Part shown: one piece after another, positions 1-6,517 of the stretch | Layout: each line of letters begins with the position of its first letter | Numbering within the stretch: the stretch's first letter is position 1 | Source of the DNA: Caldifarciminota bacterium | Lineage (GTDB): Bacteria > WOR-3 > Hydrothermia > WGAB01 | Assembly (NCBI GenBank): GCA_015489295.1 | Contig: WGAB01000257.1 | Span: 1 to 12,952 of the forward strand | DNA length: 12,952 nucleotides | Direction of reading: 5' to 3' | Position numbers and translations under genes: made by a program | Notes under the pieces: generated by a model | Told to the model about the DNA's origin: nothing | Seen by the model: the letters and a program-made list of their open reading frames with translations, nothing else | The model's database searches: none

Positions 1-278
1 CCCTCGGCCCGCTGGTCGCGGTACAGCTCAAAGATGCGGTTGTACACCCGGATATGGGTGGACTTGCCGCAGCCCGAGGGGCCGATGATGGCCGTGACCT
101 TGTGGGCGGCGATGTCCAGGTTGTTGTCATACAGGGCCTGGAAGTCGCCGTAGTAGAAGTTGAGGTTACGCACCATGATCTTGGGGTTCGGGACGAACAG
201 AGGGCGGGGCGGCTCCGCCCGCTCGCGGGTGGCGTTCCGGGAATTGAAGCGTTGTCGGAGGCTCTGGGTCCAGTTCAT
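1..278 (-). CDS. pstB: Phosphate ABC transporter ATP-binding protein PstB (N-terminal part, cut by window edge)
   Basis: Cytoplasmic ATPase that powers phosphate import through PstC-PstA. Only the first 92 codons are present; the gene runs off the left edge. The Walker A motif GPSGCGKST lies at residues 66-74, preceded by the family-typical [12 protein letters not shown] at 38-49. After Walker A the sequence reads [13 protein letters not shown], where many PstB proteins have TLLR-type residues; the rest of that segment (NR, ELY, DQRAEG) fits PstB better than other ABC ATPases. Residues 1-32 are a basic, proline-containing extension before the ABC core. The ATG overlaps the pstA stop as ATGA (275-278) and has an AGGAAAG-like ribosome site just upstream, inside pstA. 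The Q-loop, signature motif and Walker B lie outside the window. Identity is secure from the motif plus the pstS-C-A order. Confidence 0.95.
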   Translation of the reverse strand, partial: MNWTQSLRQRFNSRNATRERAEPPRPLFVPNPKIMVRNLNFYYGDFQALYDNNLDIAAHKVTAIIGPSGCGKSTHIRVYNRIFELYRDQRAE

Positions 279-1120
279 GGTGCTTTCCTGCCGCCCAAGA
301 ATATACGGGATACCAGGGTCAGAGCCAGCACGGAAAGGGTGATGAGCAGCGAGGCTCCCCAGGCCAGCCGTTGCCAGTTGGGATAGGGCGACATGGCGTA
401 GTTGTAGATGGTCACCGTGAGGTTGGCCATGGGTTTCAGGAGGGAGCGGGGCCAGTAGGGGCTGTTCAGAGCGGTAAAGAGCAGGGGGGCGGTTTCGCCG
501 CTGATCCGGGCTACGGCCAGCAGCATGCCAGTGAGCAGGCCCGTGCGGGCGCCCCGGAGCAGGATGGCCACCATGCGCCAGCGGGGAGCCCCCAGGGCCA
601 GCACGGATTCCCGAAGAGTATCGGGCATGAGCCGCAGCATGTCTTCGGTGGTCCGGACCACCACCGGCACCATGAGCACGGCCAGGGCCACGGCCCCGGC
701 CAGGCCGGAAAAGCCGCCCAGGGGCACCACGAGCCAGGCCCACACAAAGAGCCCCACGATGATGGAGGGCACGCCCATCAGCACATTGACCACGAAGCGG
801 AGGGCTCCCCCTATGGGATGATGCCGGCCGAACTCCGACAGAAAGATGCCAGCCAGAAGGCCCAGGGGAACGCCGAACAGGGTGGCCAGCAGGGTCAGGA
901 TCAGGGTGCCCAGCACGGCGTTGCCCAGGCCGCCGCCGGGCACCCCCGGCGGCGCCGGACCCTTCAGGAAAAAGGAGAGGTTCAGGGCCGCCGCGCCCCG
1001 GCTCACCACGGTCCAGAGGATCCAGAGCAGGAAAAAGATGCCCACCACGGCGGAAAAACCGGCAAACAGGCGCACCAGCCGGTCTATCCACAGGCGTCGG
1101 CGATGGGACTTCAGCCTCAT
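275..1120 (-). CDS. pstA: Phosphate ABC transporter permease PstA
   Basis: Inner-membrane channel subunit that pairs with PstC for ATP-driven phosphate uptake. It is 281 residues, normal for PstA. After a basic N-terminus (RLKSHRRR) it has hydrophobic segments at about 21-40, 66-92, 108-130, 137-155, 193-208 and 256-275, matching the six-helix family plan. Family motifs seen are [10 protein letters not shown] at 116-125, the EAA-type coupling loop at about 171-190 ([18 protein letters not shown]) that contacts PstB, and [12 protein letters not shown] at 204-215. Both ends overlap neighbours by four bases as ATGA: its start with the pstC stop and its stop with the pstB start. This implies translational coupling within one operon. 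It is told apart from PstC by position after pstC and by the [11 protein letters not shown] segment. Confidence 0.95.
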   Translation of the reverse strand: MRLKSHRRRLWIDRLVRLFAGFSAVVGIFFLLWILWTVVSRGAAALNLSFFLKGPAPPGVPGGGLGNAVLGTLILTLLATLFGVPLGLLAGIFLSEFGRHHPIGGALRFVVNVLMGVPSIIVGLFVWAWLVVPLGGFSGLAGAVALAVLMVPVVVRTTEDMLRLMPDTLRESVLALGAPRWRMVAILLRGARTGLLTGMLLAVARISGETAPLLFTALNSPYWPRSLLKPMANLTVTIYNYAMSPYPNWQRLAWGASLLITLSVLALTLVSRIFLGGRKAP

Positions 1121-2043
1121 GGTCCGGCCCCCATACGGCGTTCCATGCGCTTGAGCCAGAGCAGGGCCAGCACCTGGATCACCAGGGACACGAGAAACAG
1201 CAACAGGCCGAGCTCAATCAGGGCGCTCAGGTACACGGGTTCCGAGGCCTCGGTGAACTCGTTGGCCAGGGTGCTGGTAATGCTGGTGCCCGGGGAAAAC
1301 AGGGAAAGGGAAAGCCGGTGTTCGTTGCCGATCACGAAGGTGACCGCCATGGTCTCGCCCAGCGCCCGGCCCAGGCCCAGGAACACGGCGCCCAGGAGGC
1401 CGCGGACGCCGTACCGCAGGATCACCCCGCGGGTGACCTCCCAGGTGGTGGCGCCGATGCCGTAGCCCGCCTCCTTGACCACCGCGGGCACCATCTGGAA
1501 CACCTCCCGCATGACCGCACTCATAAAGGGCAGGATCATGAGGGCGAGGATGATGCCGGCGGTGAGGAACCCGATGCCGTGGGTCGGCCCCTGGAAAAGG
1601 GGCAGGAACCCGAGGGTCCGTTGCAACCACGGCTCCACATGGTGGGCCATGTAGGGGGCGAACACATACAGGCCCCACATGCCGTAGATGATGCTGGGGA
1701 TGGCGGCCAGGAGTTCCACGGCCAGGCTCACGGGGGTGGCGAGCCACGGCGGGGCCAGTTCGGCCAGCAGCAGGGCCACCGCCAGGCTCAGGGGCACAGC
1801 CAGCAGCAGGGCGATGAGGGTGGTGACCAGGGTGCCGTACAGGCTGGGCAGGGCCCCGAATTCGCCGGTGACCGGGTTCCAGATGTGCTGCACGAAGAAG
1901 CGCAGCCCGAGGTGCTGAAAGGCCAGGCGGGAATGGCCCACCAGCACCGCGAAGATGCCGGCGATGAGCAGCAACACGAGCAGGGCCGCCGTGGTGCTCA
2001 GCAGCAGGAGCAGACGATCACCCAGGAAAAAACGTCGCCTCAT
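1117..2043 (-). CDS. pstC: Phosphate ABC transporter permease PstC
   Basis: Inner-membrane channel subunit of the high-affinity phosphate importer, partner of PstA. It is 308 residues, normal for PstC. The N-terminal helix (about 10-36) is followed by a periplasmic segment with [28 protein letters not shown] sequence (49-71) typical of Pst[13 protein letters not shown] is at 114-125, the EAA-type loop at about 190-210 ([17 protein letters not shown]), and [16 protein letters not shown] at 225-240. The start is ATG at 2043. There is no good Shine-Dalgarno sequence right before it; the nearest GGAGG is over 30 bases upstream and part of a hairpin. Reading upstream in frame reaches a stop with no other start, so this start is forced. 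pstS ends 52 bases upstream; pstA overlaps its stop by four bases. Confidence 0.95.
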   Translation of the reverse strand: MRRRFFLGDRLLLLLSTTAALLVLLLIAGIFAVLVGHSRLAFQHLGLRFFVQHIWNPVTGEFGALPSLYGTLVTTLIALLLAVPLSLAVALLLAELAPPWLATPVSLAVELLAAIPSIIYGMWGLYVFAPYMAHHVEPWLQRTLGFLPLFQGPTHGIGFLTAGIILALMILPFMSAVMREVFQMVPAVVKEAGYGIGATTWEVTRGVILRYGVRGLLGAVFLGLGRALGETMAVTFVIGNEHRLSLSLFSPGTSITSTLANEFTEASEPVYLSALIELGLLLFLVSLVIQVLALLWLKRMERRMGAGP

Positions 2044-2059
2044 CGCGGGTTGACGGATG

Positions 2060-2084
2060 CCGGGAGGGTTCCTGCAGCCTCCGG
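2060..2084 (-). other. Intercistronic hairpin between pstS and pstC
   Basis: An imperfect inverted repeat lies in the 52-base pstS-pstC gap: CCGG plus AGG at 2060-2067 pairs with CCT plus CCGG at 2078-2084, with one bulged G and a ten-base loop. There is no T-tract after it, so it does not look like a full intrinsic terminator. By analogy with other binding-protein/permease operons, such a hairpin could protect the upstream pstS message and keep PstS more abundant than the permeases. That role is inference. Confidence 0.4.
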
Positions 2085-2095
2085 AACTTCACGGC

Positions 2096-3172
2096 TCACT
2101 CCCGGGGAGGCCACACAGGCCGGCCCTGGGCCCGGATTTCCCGATGCCACAGGTCTTCCACCAGGGTCACCACCTCCGGCGGCACCGGCACATAGTGGAG
2201 CTTCCGGGCCACCTCGGCCCCCTCGTGGTAAGCCCAGTCAAAGAACTTGAGCATCTCCTGGGCCTTGTGGAAATCGGGCTGCTCGCGGTGCAGCAGGATG
2301 AAGGAGGCGCCGGTGATGGGCCAGGCGTCCGGCCCCGGCTGATTGGTGAGCACCACATAGAACCCCGGGCTGTGGGCCCAGTCGGCGTGGGCCGCGGCCG
2401 CCTGGAAGGTTTCCAGCCGGGCCTCCACAAAGGCGCCAGCGGCGTTTTGGAGCTTCACGGGCACCAGGTTCGTTTGCACGGCATAGGTGTATTCCACATA
2501 GCCAATGGCGCCGGGGGTTTGCTGGACAAAGGCGGCCACCCCTTCGTTGCCCTTGCCCCCGATGCCGGTGGGCCAGCGCACGGCCTTGCCGGTGCCCACC
2601 CGGTTTTTCCAGTCTTCCGACACCTGGGACAGGTAGTGGGTGAAGATCCAGGTGGTGCCGGAGCCATCGGCCCGGTGCACCACGGTGATCTCCTCATCCG
2701 GCAGGGTAAGATGGGGGTTCAGGGCCTGCAGGTCCGGGTGGTTCCAGCGCCGGATTTCACCCAGGTAGATGCGGGCCAGCACCTGGGGCGAAAGCTGGAG
2801 CTGGTTGGGCCCGACACCCTCCAGGTTCACCACGGGCACCACGCCGCCGATCACCATGGGGAATTGCACAAGCCCGTCCTGTTCCAGTTCTTCGGGCGGC
2901 AGAGGGGCATCGGAGGCGCCGAAATCCACGGTCTTGGCCCGGATCTGGGCGATGCCGCCGCCGGACCCAATGGACTGGTAATTGATCTCCACGCCGGTTT
3001 TCTGGGCATAGAGATAGGCCCACTGGGCGTACAGCGGATAGGGGAAGGTGGCACCAGCGCCCTGGATCCGGATCTTCTTTTGTTGGGAAGAACAGGAAAT
3101 CAGCAGAACTGCAAGGCCAAGAAAGCCCACAAATCCCAGAACCCACAGGTTGAACTGGCGGAACCTCCGCAT
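2096..3172 (-). CDS. pstS: Phosphate ABC transporter substrate-binding lipoprotein PstS
   Basis: Extracytoplasmic phosphate-binding protein that delivers phosphate to PstC-PstA. It is 358 residues. The N-terminus is a lipoprotein signal: basic MRRFRQ, a hydrophobic stretch at 9-25, and a lipobox LLISC with lipid-attachment Cys27, so it should be membrane-anchored. Family hallmarks are GAGATFPYPLY at 38-48, a GSGGGIAQ segment followed by DFGASDAPL, RADGSGTTW at 167-175 (phosphate-contacting loop) and the downstream GIGGKGNEGVAAFVQ segment. The start is ATG at 3172 with a near-perfect ribosome site AAGGAGGTGA directly upstream, the strongest in this block, in line with the high expression expected of a binding protein. 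It is first of the pst genes, only 25 bases after the alr stop. Confidence 0.97.
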   Translation of the reverse strand: MRRFRQFNLWVLGFVGFLGLAVLLISCSSQQKKIRIQGAGATFPYPLYAQWAYLYAQKTGVEINYQSIGSGGGIAQIRAKTVDFGASDAPLPPEELEQDGLVQFPMVIGGVVPVVNLEGVGPNQLQLSPQVLARIYLGEIRRWNHPDLQALNPHLTLPDEEITVVHRADGSGTTWIFTHYLSQVSEDWKNRVGTGKAVRWPTGIGGKGNEGVAAFVQQTPGAIGYVEYTYAVQTNLVPVKLQNAAGAFVEARLETFQAAAAHADWAHSPGFYVVLTNQPGPDAWPITGASFILLHREQPDFHKAQEMLKFFDWAYHEGAEVARKLHYVPVPPEVVTLVEDLWHREIRAQGRPVWPPRE

Positions 3173-3173
3173 G

Positions 3174-3183
3174 TCACCTCCTT
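3174..3183 (-). promoter_or_regulatory. Strong ribosome binding site of pstS
   Basis: Read on the minus strand, this is AAGGAGGTGA, ending two bases before the pstS ATG. It complements nearly the whole anti-Shine-Dalgarno end of 16S rRNA. It fills most of the 25-base alr-pstS gap, leaving no room for a separate pstS promoter between the genes. Confidence 0.85.
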
Positions 3184-3197
3184 GGTTCGGCCTTCAA

Positions 3198-4388
3198 TTA
3201 TCCAGGATGGTCCACAACGTCCTTCCACTCGGGATCACCCCGATAGATCCGGGGAACCCGGGTGTTGATGTTGGTCAAAACCTCATAGGGAATGGTCCCG
3301 GCCCACCGGGCCACCTCTTCGACGGTGATGCACTCGTTTCCCTGGCATCCGATGAGCACCACCTCATCGCCATTGAAGGCGGAATCCGAGCCGATGTTGA
3401 CCATCATCTGGTCCATGCAAATGGCCCCCACCTGCCGGTACCGTTTGCCCCGGATGAGCACCTCTGCCCGGTTCGACAGGGCCCGGAAATAGCCATCGCC
3501 GTAGCCCACGGGGACCGTGACCACCCGGGTAGAACGGGGGGCTTTCCAGGTCCAGCCGTAGCTCACGCCCCGGCCGCGGGGCACGACCTTGAAGAAGACC
3601 ACTTGTGATTTCCAGGTCAGTGCAGGCCGCACCGGCAGTTTCCGGGGCACATGGGGCGAGGGATACACCCCATAGAGCAGGATGCCGGGCCGCACCATGT
3701 CCAGGTGGCTTTCCGGAAACCGCACGAGGGCCGCCGAGTTGGCGATATGGCGGAGGGGCGGTGCCACGCCGCGCCGTTCAAAGAACTCCAGAACCCTGTG
3801 GAAGCGTTCGAGCTGCCACCGGGTGGGCTCGGGATCCGCCAGGTCGGCGTTGGCAAAGTGGGAATAGATGCCCTCCACCTCCACATGGTCACACCGCAGG
3901 GCCTCGTCCAGAAACTGTTCGGCGTTTTCGGCGTGGACACCGATGCGTTCCATGCCCGTATCCACCTTGAGGTGGACCCTGGCGCGTAGGCCCAGGGCGC
4001 GGGCAGCCTCGTTGATCTGGCGCAGGACCTCGATGGAGGAAGCCGTAATGGTCAGGCGATACTTCAGAAAGAGTGGGATCCGGCTTCCCAGGATGCCGCC
4101 CATCACCAGGATGGGGACCCGGATGCCTGCCTTGCGCAGCAGGATCCCCTCCTCCAGCACGGCAACCCCCAGGTAATCGGCTCCCAGGTGTTCGTATAGC
4201 CGCGCCAGGGGGACCAGACCGTGGCCGTAGGCATTGGCCTTGAGCACGGCCAGGACCCGGGCCGGGGCCACCCATCGGCGAAGCTCCTGGAAGTTGTGCA
4301 CCAGGGCATTGAGGTCGACCACCACCTGGGTGGGCCGTACGATCCCAGTTTCCCCGGAATCCAGCAGGGGTGAGAAGATGTGGGGCAT
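3198..4388 (-). CDS. alr: Alanine racemase
   Basis: PLP-dependent enzyme interconverting L- and D-alanine, supplying D-alanine for peptidoglycan in the cytoplasm. It is 396 residues, slightly longer than usual because of about 18 residues before the conserved RPTQVVVDLNALVHN start. The PLP lysine is Lys50 in AVLKANAYGHG (47-57). HLKVDTGMERIG and EGIYSHFANAD follow in the TIM-barrel half. The second catalytic base is probably Tyr277 in RGVSYGWTW, followed by PVGYGDGYFRALSN and QVGAICMDQMMVNIG in the C-terminal domain. The ATG at 4388 has no Shine-Dalgarno sequence; its leader is pyrimidine-rich (TTTCCTGCCTTCCTC). A TAAAAT box at 4399-4404 would place a transcript start almost at the ATG. The start is therefore less sure than the identity. 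It lies 34 bases downstream of ssrA and 25 upstream of pstS. Confidence 0.95.
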   Translation of the reverse strand: MPHIFSPLLDSGETGIVRPTQVVVDLNALVHNFQELRRWVAPARVLAVLKANAYGHGLVPLARLYEHLGADYLGVAVLEEGILLRKAGIRVPILVMGGILGSRIPLFLKYRLTITASSIEVLRQINEAARALGLRARVHLKVDTGMERIGVHAENAEQFLDEALRCDHVEVEGIYSHFANADLADPEPTRWQLERFHRVLEFFERRGVAPPLRHIANSAALVRFPESHLDMVRPGILLYGVYPSPHVPRKLPVRPALTWKSQVVFFKVVPRGRGVSYGWTWKAPRSTRVVTVPVGYGDGYFRALSNRAEVLIRGKRYRQVGAICMDQMMVNIGSDSAFNGDEVVLIGCQGNECITVEEVARWAGTIPYEVLTNINTRVPRIYRGDPEWKDVVDHPG

Positions 4389-4422
4389 GCTGCAACGAAT
4401 TTTAGAGGAAGGCAGGAAAGGA

Positions 4423-4775
4423 TGGTGGAGGCGGGGGGAATCGAACCCCCGTCCGAAGGCCGAGACCCTGAAGGCCCTACATGCTTAGCCCGTCTTTGGT
4501 TCTTCCGCCCCTCCCGACGGGCAGGGCCAGGGCGGAAGGCCCGGCCTGAACCTTCGCCCCAGGAACCGGCCGGGGAGTTCCCGGGGCTATCTCCGGTTTA
4601 TGACGCCCGACCCTTCGGGCCGGAGAACCCCGAAGGGGGACGCGCTGCCTGCTCAATTAGGCAGCGAGAGCGTAACTGTTGTTGGCAGTTATCTTGTGCC
4701 GATTTTTTACGGGGTTCGGCACCCCGGCATGCGCCTCCAGAGCCTCCTTGACCTCCGTCGAATCCGTACGCCCCC
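4423..4775 (-). ncRNA. ssrA: Transfer-messenger RNA (tmRNA)
   Basis: Rescues stalled ribosomes by acting as both tRNA and short mRNA, tagging the unfinished protein for proteolysis. The 353-base RNA starts with GGGGGCG (4775-4769), which pairs with CGCCTCC near the 3' end with one G-U pair, then a discriminator A and an encoded CCA at 4423. The T-arm is GGGGG-TTCGATT-CCCCC. Just after the 5' acceptor strand comes the conserved GGATTCGACGGAGGTCAAG-type segment. An H-type pseudoknot (PK1) is readable: CGGGG/CCCCG (4710-4714 with 4722-4726) interlocked with a stem of about six pairs (4696-4702 with 4716-4722). The tag reading frame follows, its stop codon inside a GCTGCC/GGCAGC hairpin. GC-rich pseudoknot material fills the rest. 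It is a one-piece, non-permuted tmRNA. Confidence 0.97.
4657..4686 (-). other. tmRNA proteolysis-tag reading frame (ANNSYALAA)
   Basis: Nine sense codons from a GCC resume codon to TAA, read on the minus strand, encode ANNSYALAA. The C-terminal ALAA is the degradation signal shared by bacterial tmRNA tags, and the layout matches the E. coli tag ANDENYALAA. The resume codon is inferred from its position after PK1 and from the in-frame YALAA end. The stop codon sits in the loop of the GCTGCC/GGCAGC hairpin. Confidence 0.92.
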
Positions 4776-4806
4776 ACTTTTCAAAGATCCCTTACGGCGG
4801 CCTTAA

Positions 4807-4835
4807 AGTTTACGCAGCAACCAGCGTTCTGTCAA
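4807..4835 (-). promoter_or_regulatory. Sigma-70-type promoter of ssrA
   Basis: On the minus strand a perfect -35 box TTGACA (4830-4835) is separated by exactly 17 bases from a -10 box TAAACT (4807-4812, 4 of 6 matches). Transcription would begin near 4800, leaving about 25 bases of 5' leader that RNase P would remove to give the mature tmRNA end at 4775. Spacing and position are textbook for a stable-RNA promoter. Confidence 0.8.
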
Positions 4836-4878
4836 TTACAGGGCATCGGTACGCCAAAACAAGGCAACCGGAATCTCG

Positions 4879-4933
4879 TCGCGGCTGAAGCCGCGCCCAC
4901 CTTTGTGGTTCTTCGGGCTGTAGCCTGCCCCAC
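4879..4933 (-). repeat. Two tandem REP-like palindromic elements
   Basis: Two 22-base units (4879-4900 and 4912-4933) lie 11 bases apart in the same orientation. Read on the minus strand, each begins GTGGG and has a core GGCT-T/A-CAGCC; they match at 15 of 22 positions. The first unit is a strong hairpin: CGCGGC, loop TTCA, GCCGCG. The second is degenerate, with GGC-TACA-GCC and one mismatch in the outer stem. A short conserved head followed by a small palindrome is the plan of REP elements mobilised by RAYT transposases, although the usual head there is GTAG or GGAG. No RAYT gene is in the window. The family call is inference; the repeat structure is directly visible. Confidence 0.6.
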
Positions 4934-4942
4934 GATCGCCAA

Positions 4943-4975
4943 CGGGCTGGGCCTACCGGGTCCCGAGCCAGCCCG
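4943..4975. repeat. Inverted repeat (8-bp stem) in divergent spacer
   Basis: CGGGCTGG at 4943-4950 is perfectly complementary in reverse to CCAGCCCG at 4968-4975, with a 17-base loop. There is no T-tract on either strand, so a terminator is unlikely. It follows the REP-like pair and may be a further decayed palindromic element or a protein-binding site. No function can be assigned. Confidence 0.45.
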
Positions 4976-4992
4976 GGGCGTTGCCAGCCGGG

Positions 4993-5025
4993 CGCCCGCC
5001 CAAGGCTTGGAAGCCAATGCGGGCG
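4993..5025. repeat. Nested inverted repeat just upstream of the nuo promoter
   Basis: CGCCCGC (4993-4999) pairs with GCGGGCG (5019-5025), and between them GGCT-TGGA-AGCC forms an inner hairpin. The outer arm ends one base before the -35 box of the nuo promoter. The position would suit an activator or repressor site, but no known operator is recognised. There is no T-run to make it a terminator. Confidence 0.45.
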
Positions 5026-5026
5026 G

Positions 5027-5055
5027 TTGACCCCCTCCGCAGAGCCCCCTAAAAT
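5027..5055 (+). promoter_or_regulatory. Sigma-70-type promoter of the nuoHJKLMN cluster
   Basis: TTGACC (5027-5032, 5 of 6) and TAAAAT (5050-5055, 5 of 6) are separated by exactly 17 bases. Initiation would fall near 5062, giving a leader of only about 20 bases that contains GGGAG before the nuoH start. This supports nuoH as the true first gene of its transcript. The -10 sits in a short TAAAA/TTTTA inverted repeat that might be an operator. Confidence 0.75.
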
Positions 5056-5081
5056 AAGGCCGTTTTAACAGGGAGATAGCC

Positions 5082-6032
5082 TTGGAACATCCCCTTGTCG
5101 GCTTTTTCGTTACCGCCGGGGTTGTTTTTGGTGGGGTTCTGGGAGCGGCCGCATACCTGGTCCTGGCCGAGCGAAAGCTGGCCGGGTATTTCCAGGAACG
5201 GTATGGGCCGAACCGGGTAGGTCCCTTTGGCCTGCTCCAGCCCCTGGCCGACCTCATCAAACTGGTGTTTAAAGAAGAGGTCGTGTTCCCCCAGAGCAAC
5301 CGCTGGCTGTACCTCCTGGCCCCGGGCATCATTGCGGTTATGGCGTTGCTGCCGCTCGCGGTCATTCCCTTTGCCCCCCACTTCGCTGTAGCCGATATCA
5401 ACGTGGCCCTGCTGTATGTGCTGGCCGCGGCCTCGCTGGGCACCTACGGCGTGCTCCTCGGCGGCTGGGCGTCCAACAACAAGTACTCCCTGATCGGCGG
5501 CCTGCGGACGGCCAACCAGATGATCTCCTACGAGATCGCCATGGCCTTAGCTCTCGTGGGCGTCGTGCTTATGGCCGGGTCCCTGTCGCTGAAGGACATC
5601 GTGGCCGCCCAGCAGCACCTTTGGTACCTCATTCCCCAGTTCCTGGGGTTCGTGGTGTTCCTCGTGAGCATGTTCGCGGAAACCAACCGGGCGCCCTTTG
5701 ACCTGCCGGAGGCCGAGGCCGAACTTGTGGCCGGCTACCACACCGAGTACAGTTCCATGAAGTTCGCCATGTTCTTCGTGGGCGAGTACATCCACATGGT
5801 GGTGGCTTCAGCCCTCATGACCGCGCTGTACCTCGGCGGCTGGTACGGCCCCTGGAAACCCGGGTTCCACTGGTTCGCCCTCAAGATGGCTCTGGTGCTC
5901 TATCTGATGATCTGGGTCCGCTGGACCTACCCGCGGTTCCGGTTTGACCAGCTGATGCGCTTCGGCTGGAAGGTGCTGATCCCCCTGGCCCTGTTGAACC
6001 TGGGCATCACCGGACTGGTGTTGCTGCGATGA
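5082..6032 (+). CDS. nuoH: NADH-quinone oxidoreductase subunit H (complex I)
   Basis: Membrane subunit joining the peripheral arm to the membrane arm of complex I and forming much of the quinone chamber. It is 316 residues, close to the family norm. Signatures are LAERKLAGYFQERYGPNRVGP at about 28-48, QPLADLIKLVFKEE after it, and ETNRAPFDLPEAEAEL at 200-215 followed by AGYHTEYSSMKFAMFFVGEY; these acidic loops face the quinone site. The end, WVRWTYPRFRFDQLMRFGW, is also typical. The start is TTG at 5082 with GGGAG at 5071-5075; no nearby ATG gives a better N-terminus. The stop overlaps the nuoJ ATG as ATGA. The usual partner nuoI does not follow. Confidence 0.96.
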   Translation: MEHPLVGFFVTAGVVFGGVLGAAAYLVLAERKLAGYFQERYGPNRVGPFGLLQPLADLIKLVFKEEVVFPQSNRWLYLLAPGIIAVMALLPLAVIPFAPHFAVADINVALLYVLAAASLGTYGVLLGGWASNNKYSLIGGLRTANQMISYEIAMALALVGVVLMAGSLSLKDIVAAQQHLWYLIPQFLGFVVFLVSMFAETNRAPFDLPEAEAELVAGYHTEYSSMKFAMFFVGEYIHMVVASALMTALYLGGWYGPWKPGFHWFALKMALVLYLMIWVRWTYPRFRFDQLMRFGWKVLIPLALLNLGITGLVLLR

Positions 6033-6517
6033 TCTACTTTTTCTGGCTTTTCGCGCTGCTGGCGCTGATCGGGGCCCTCGGGGTGCTCCTGGAGACCCAT
6101 CCGGTGCGGGGGGCGCTGTACCTGCTTCTGGCCTTTTTGAGCATCGGGTTCCTGTACATTCTGGCCGCCGCCCCCTTCCTGGGTTTCGTGCAGATCATTG
6201 TGTACGCCGGCGCCGTGGTGGTGCTGTTCCTCGTGGCCATCGCCGTGATGAACCTGCGGCGCATCCCCGATGACCGGGATCTGGGCATCCGGGGATTCCT
6301 GGCTGTGGTCTTCAGCGGCGCCCTGTTTTTCGTGCTGCTGGCCCTGCTGCATCACGCTCCAGTGCGCAGGGCACCAGTGGTTCCCGATGGCTCGCCCCAG
6401 AACCTCGCCCTGGCCCTGTTCCGGACGTACCTCGTGCCCTTCGAACTGGTATCCCTGCTCCTGCTCGTCGCCATCGTGGGCGCCATCGTGCTGGTCCGCA
6501 GGAGGCCGGGCCCATGA
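6029..6517 (+). CDS. nuoJ: NADH-quinone oxidoreductase subunit J (complex I)
   Basis: Small membrane subunit of complex I, part of the central hydrophilic axis between the quinone cavity and the antiporter-like subunits. It is 162 residues, almost entirely hydrophobic, in keeping with the five-helix family plan. The diagnostic segment is GFVQIIVYAGAVVVLFLVAIAVMNL, which includes the third-helix region known to switch conformation in complex I. The start ATG overlaps the nuoH stop (ATGA) and has no Shine-Dalgarno sequence of its own, so translation is probably coupled to nuoH. nuoK overlaps its 3' end by four bases. nuoJ directly after nuoH, without nuoI, is unusual. Confidence 0.95.
   Translation: MIYFFWLFALLALIGALGVLLETHPVRGALYLLLAFLSIGFLYILAAAPFLGFVQIIVYAGAVVVLFLVAIAVMNLRRIPDDRDLGIRGFLAVVFSGALFFVLLALLHHAPVRRAPVVPDGSPQNLALALFRTYLVPFELVSLLLLVAIVGAIVLVRRRPGP

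Noticed and set aside
371..3268. Plus-strand open frames of 300-400 codons opposite the pst genes
   Set aside because: They mirror pstA, pstC and pstS, which have clear family motifs, overlaps and ribosome sites; the plus-strand products are His/Gly/Gln-rich without recognisable domains.
4423..4500. Possible separate tRNA ending in CCA
   Set aside because: The T-arm and acceptor 3' strand belong to the tRNA-like domain of ssrA; the matching 5' acceptor strand is at 4769-4775 and there is no anticodon arm nearby.
4696..4726. GC-rich hairpin with a run of six T resembling an intrinsic terminator
   Set aside because: It is pseudoknot PK1 and its linker inside the tmRNA, read on the opposite strand.
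4234..4888. Several short plus-strand open frames across alr and ssrA
   Set aside because: They run through the structured tmRNA and the alr coding region and have no ribosome sites or family features.
4832..5443. Minus-strand 203-codon frame over the divergent spacer and nuoH
   Set aside because: It overlaps the promoters, the REP-like repeats and the nuoH 5' region; its composition is Arg/Ala/Pro/Thr-rich without motifs.
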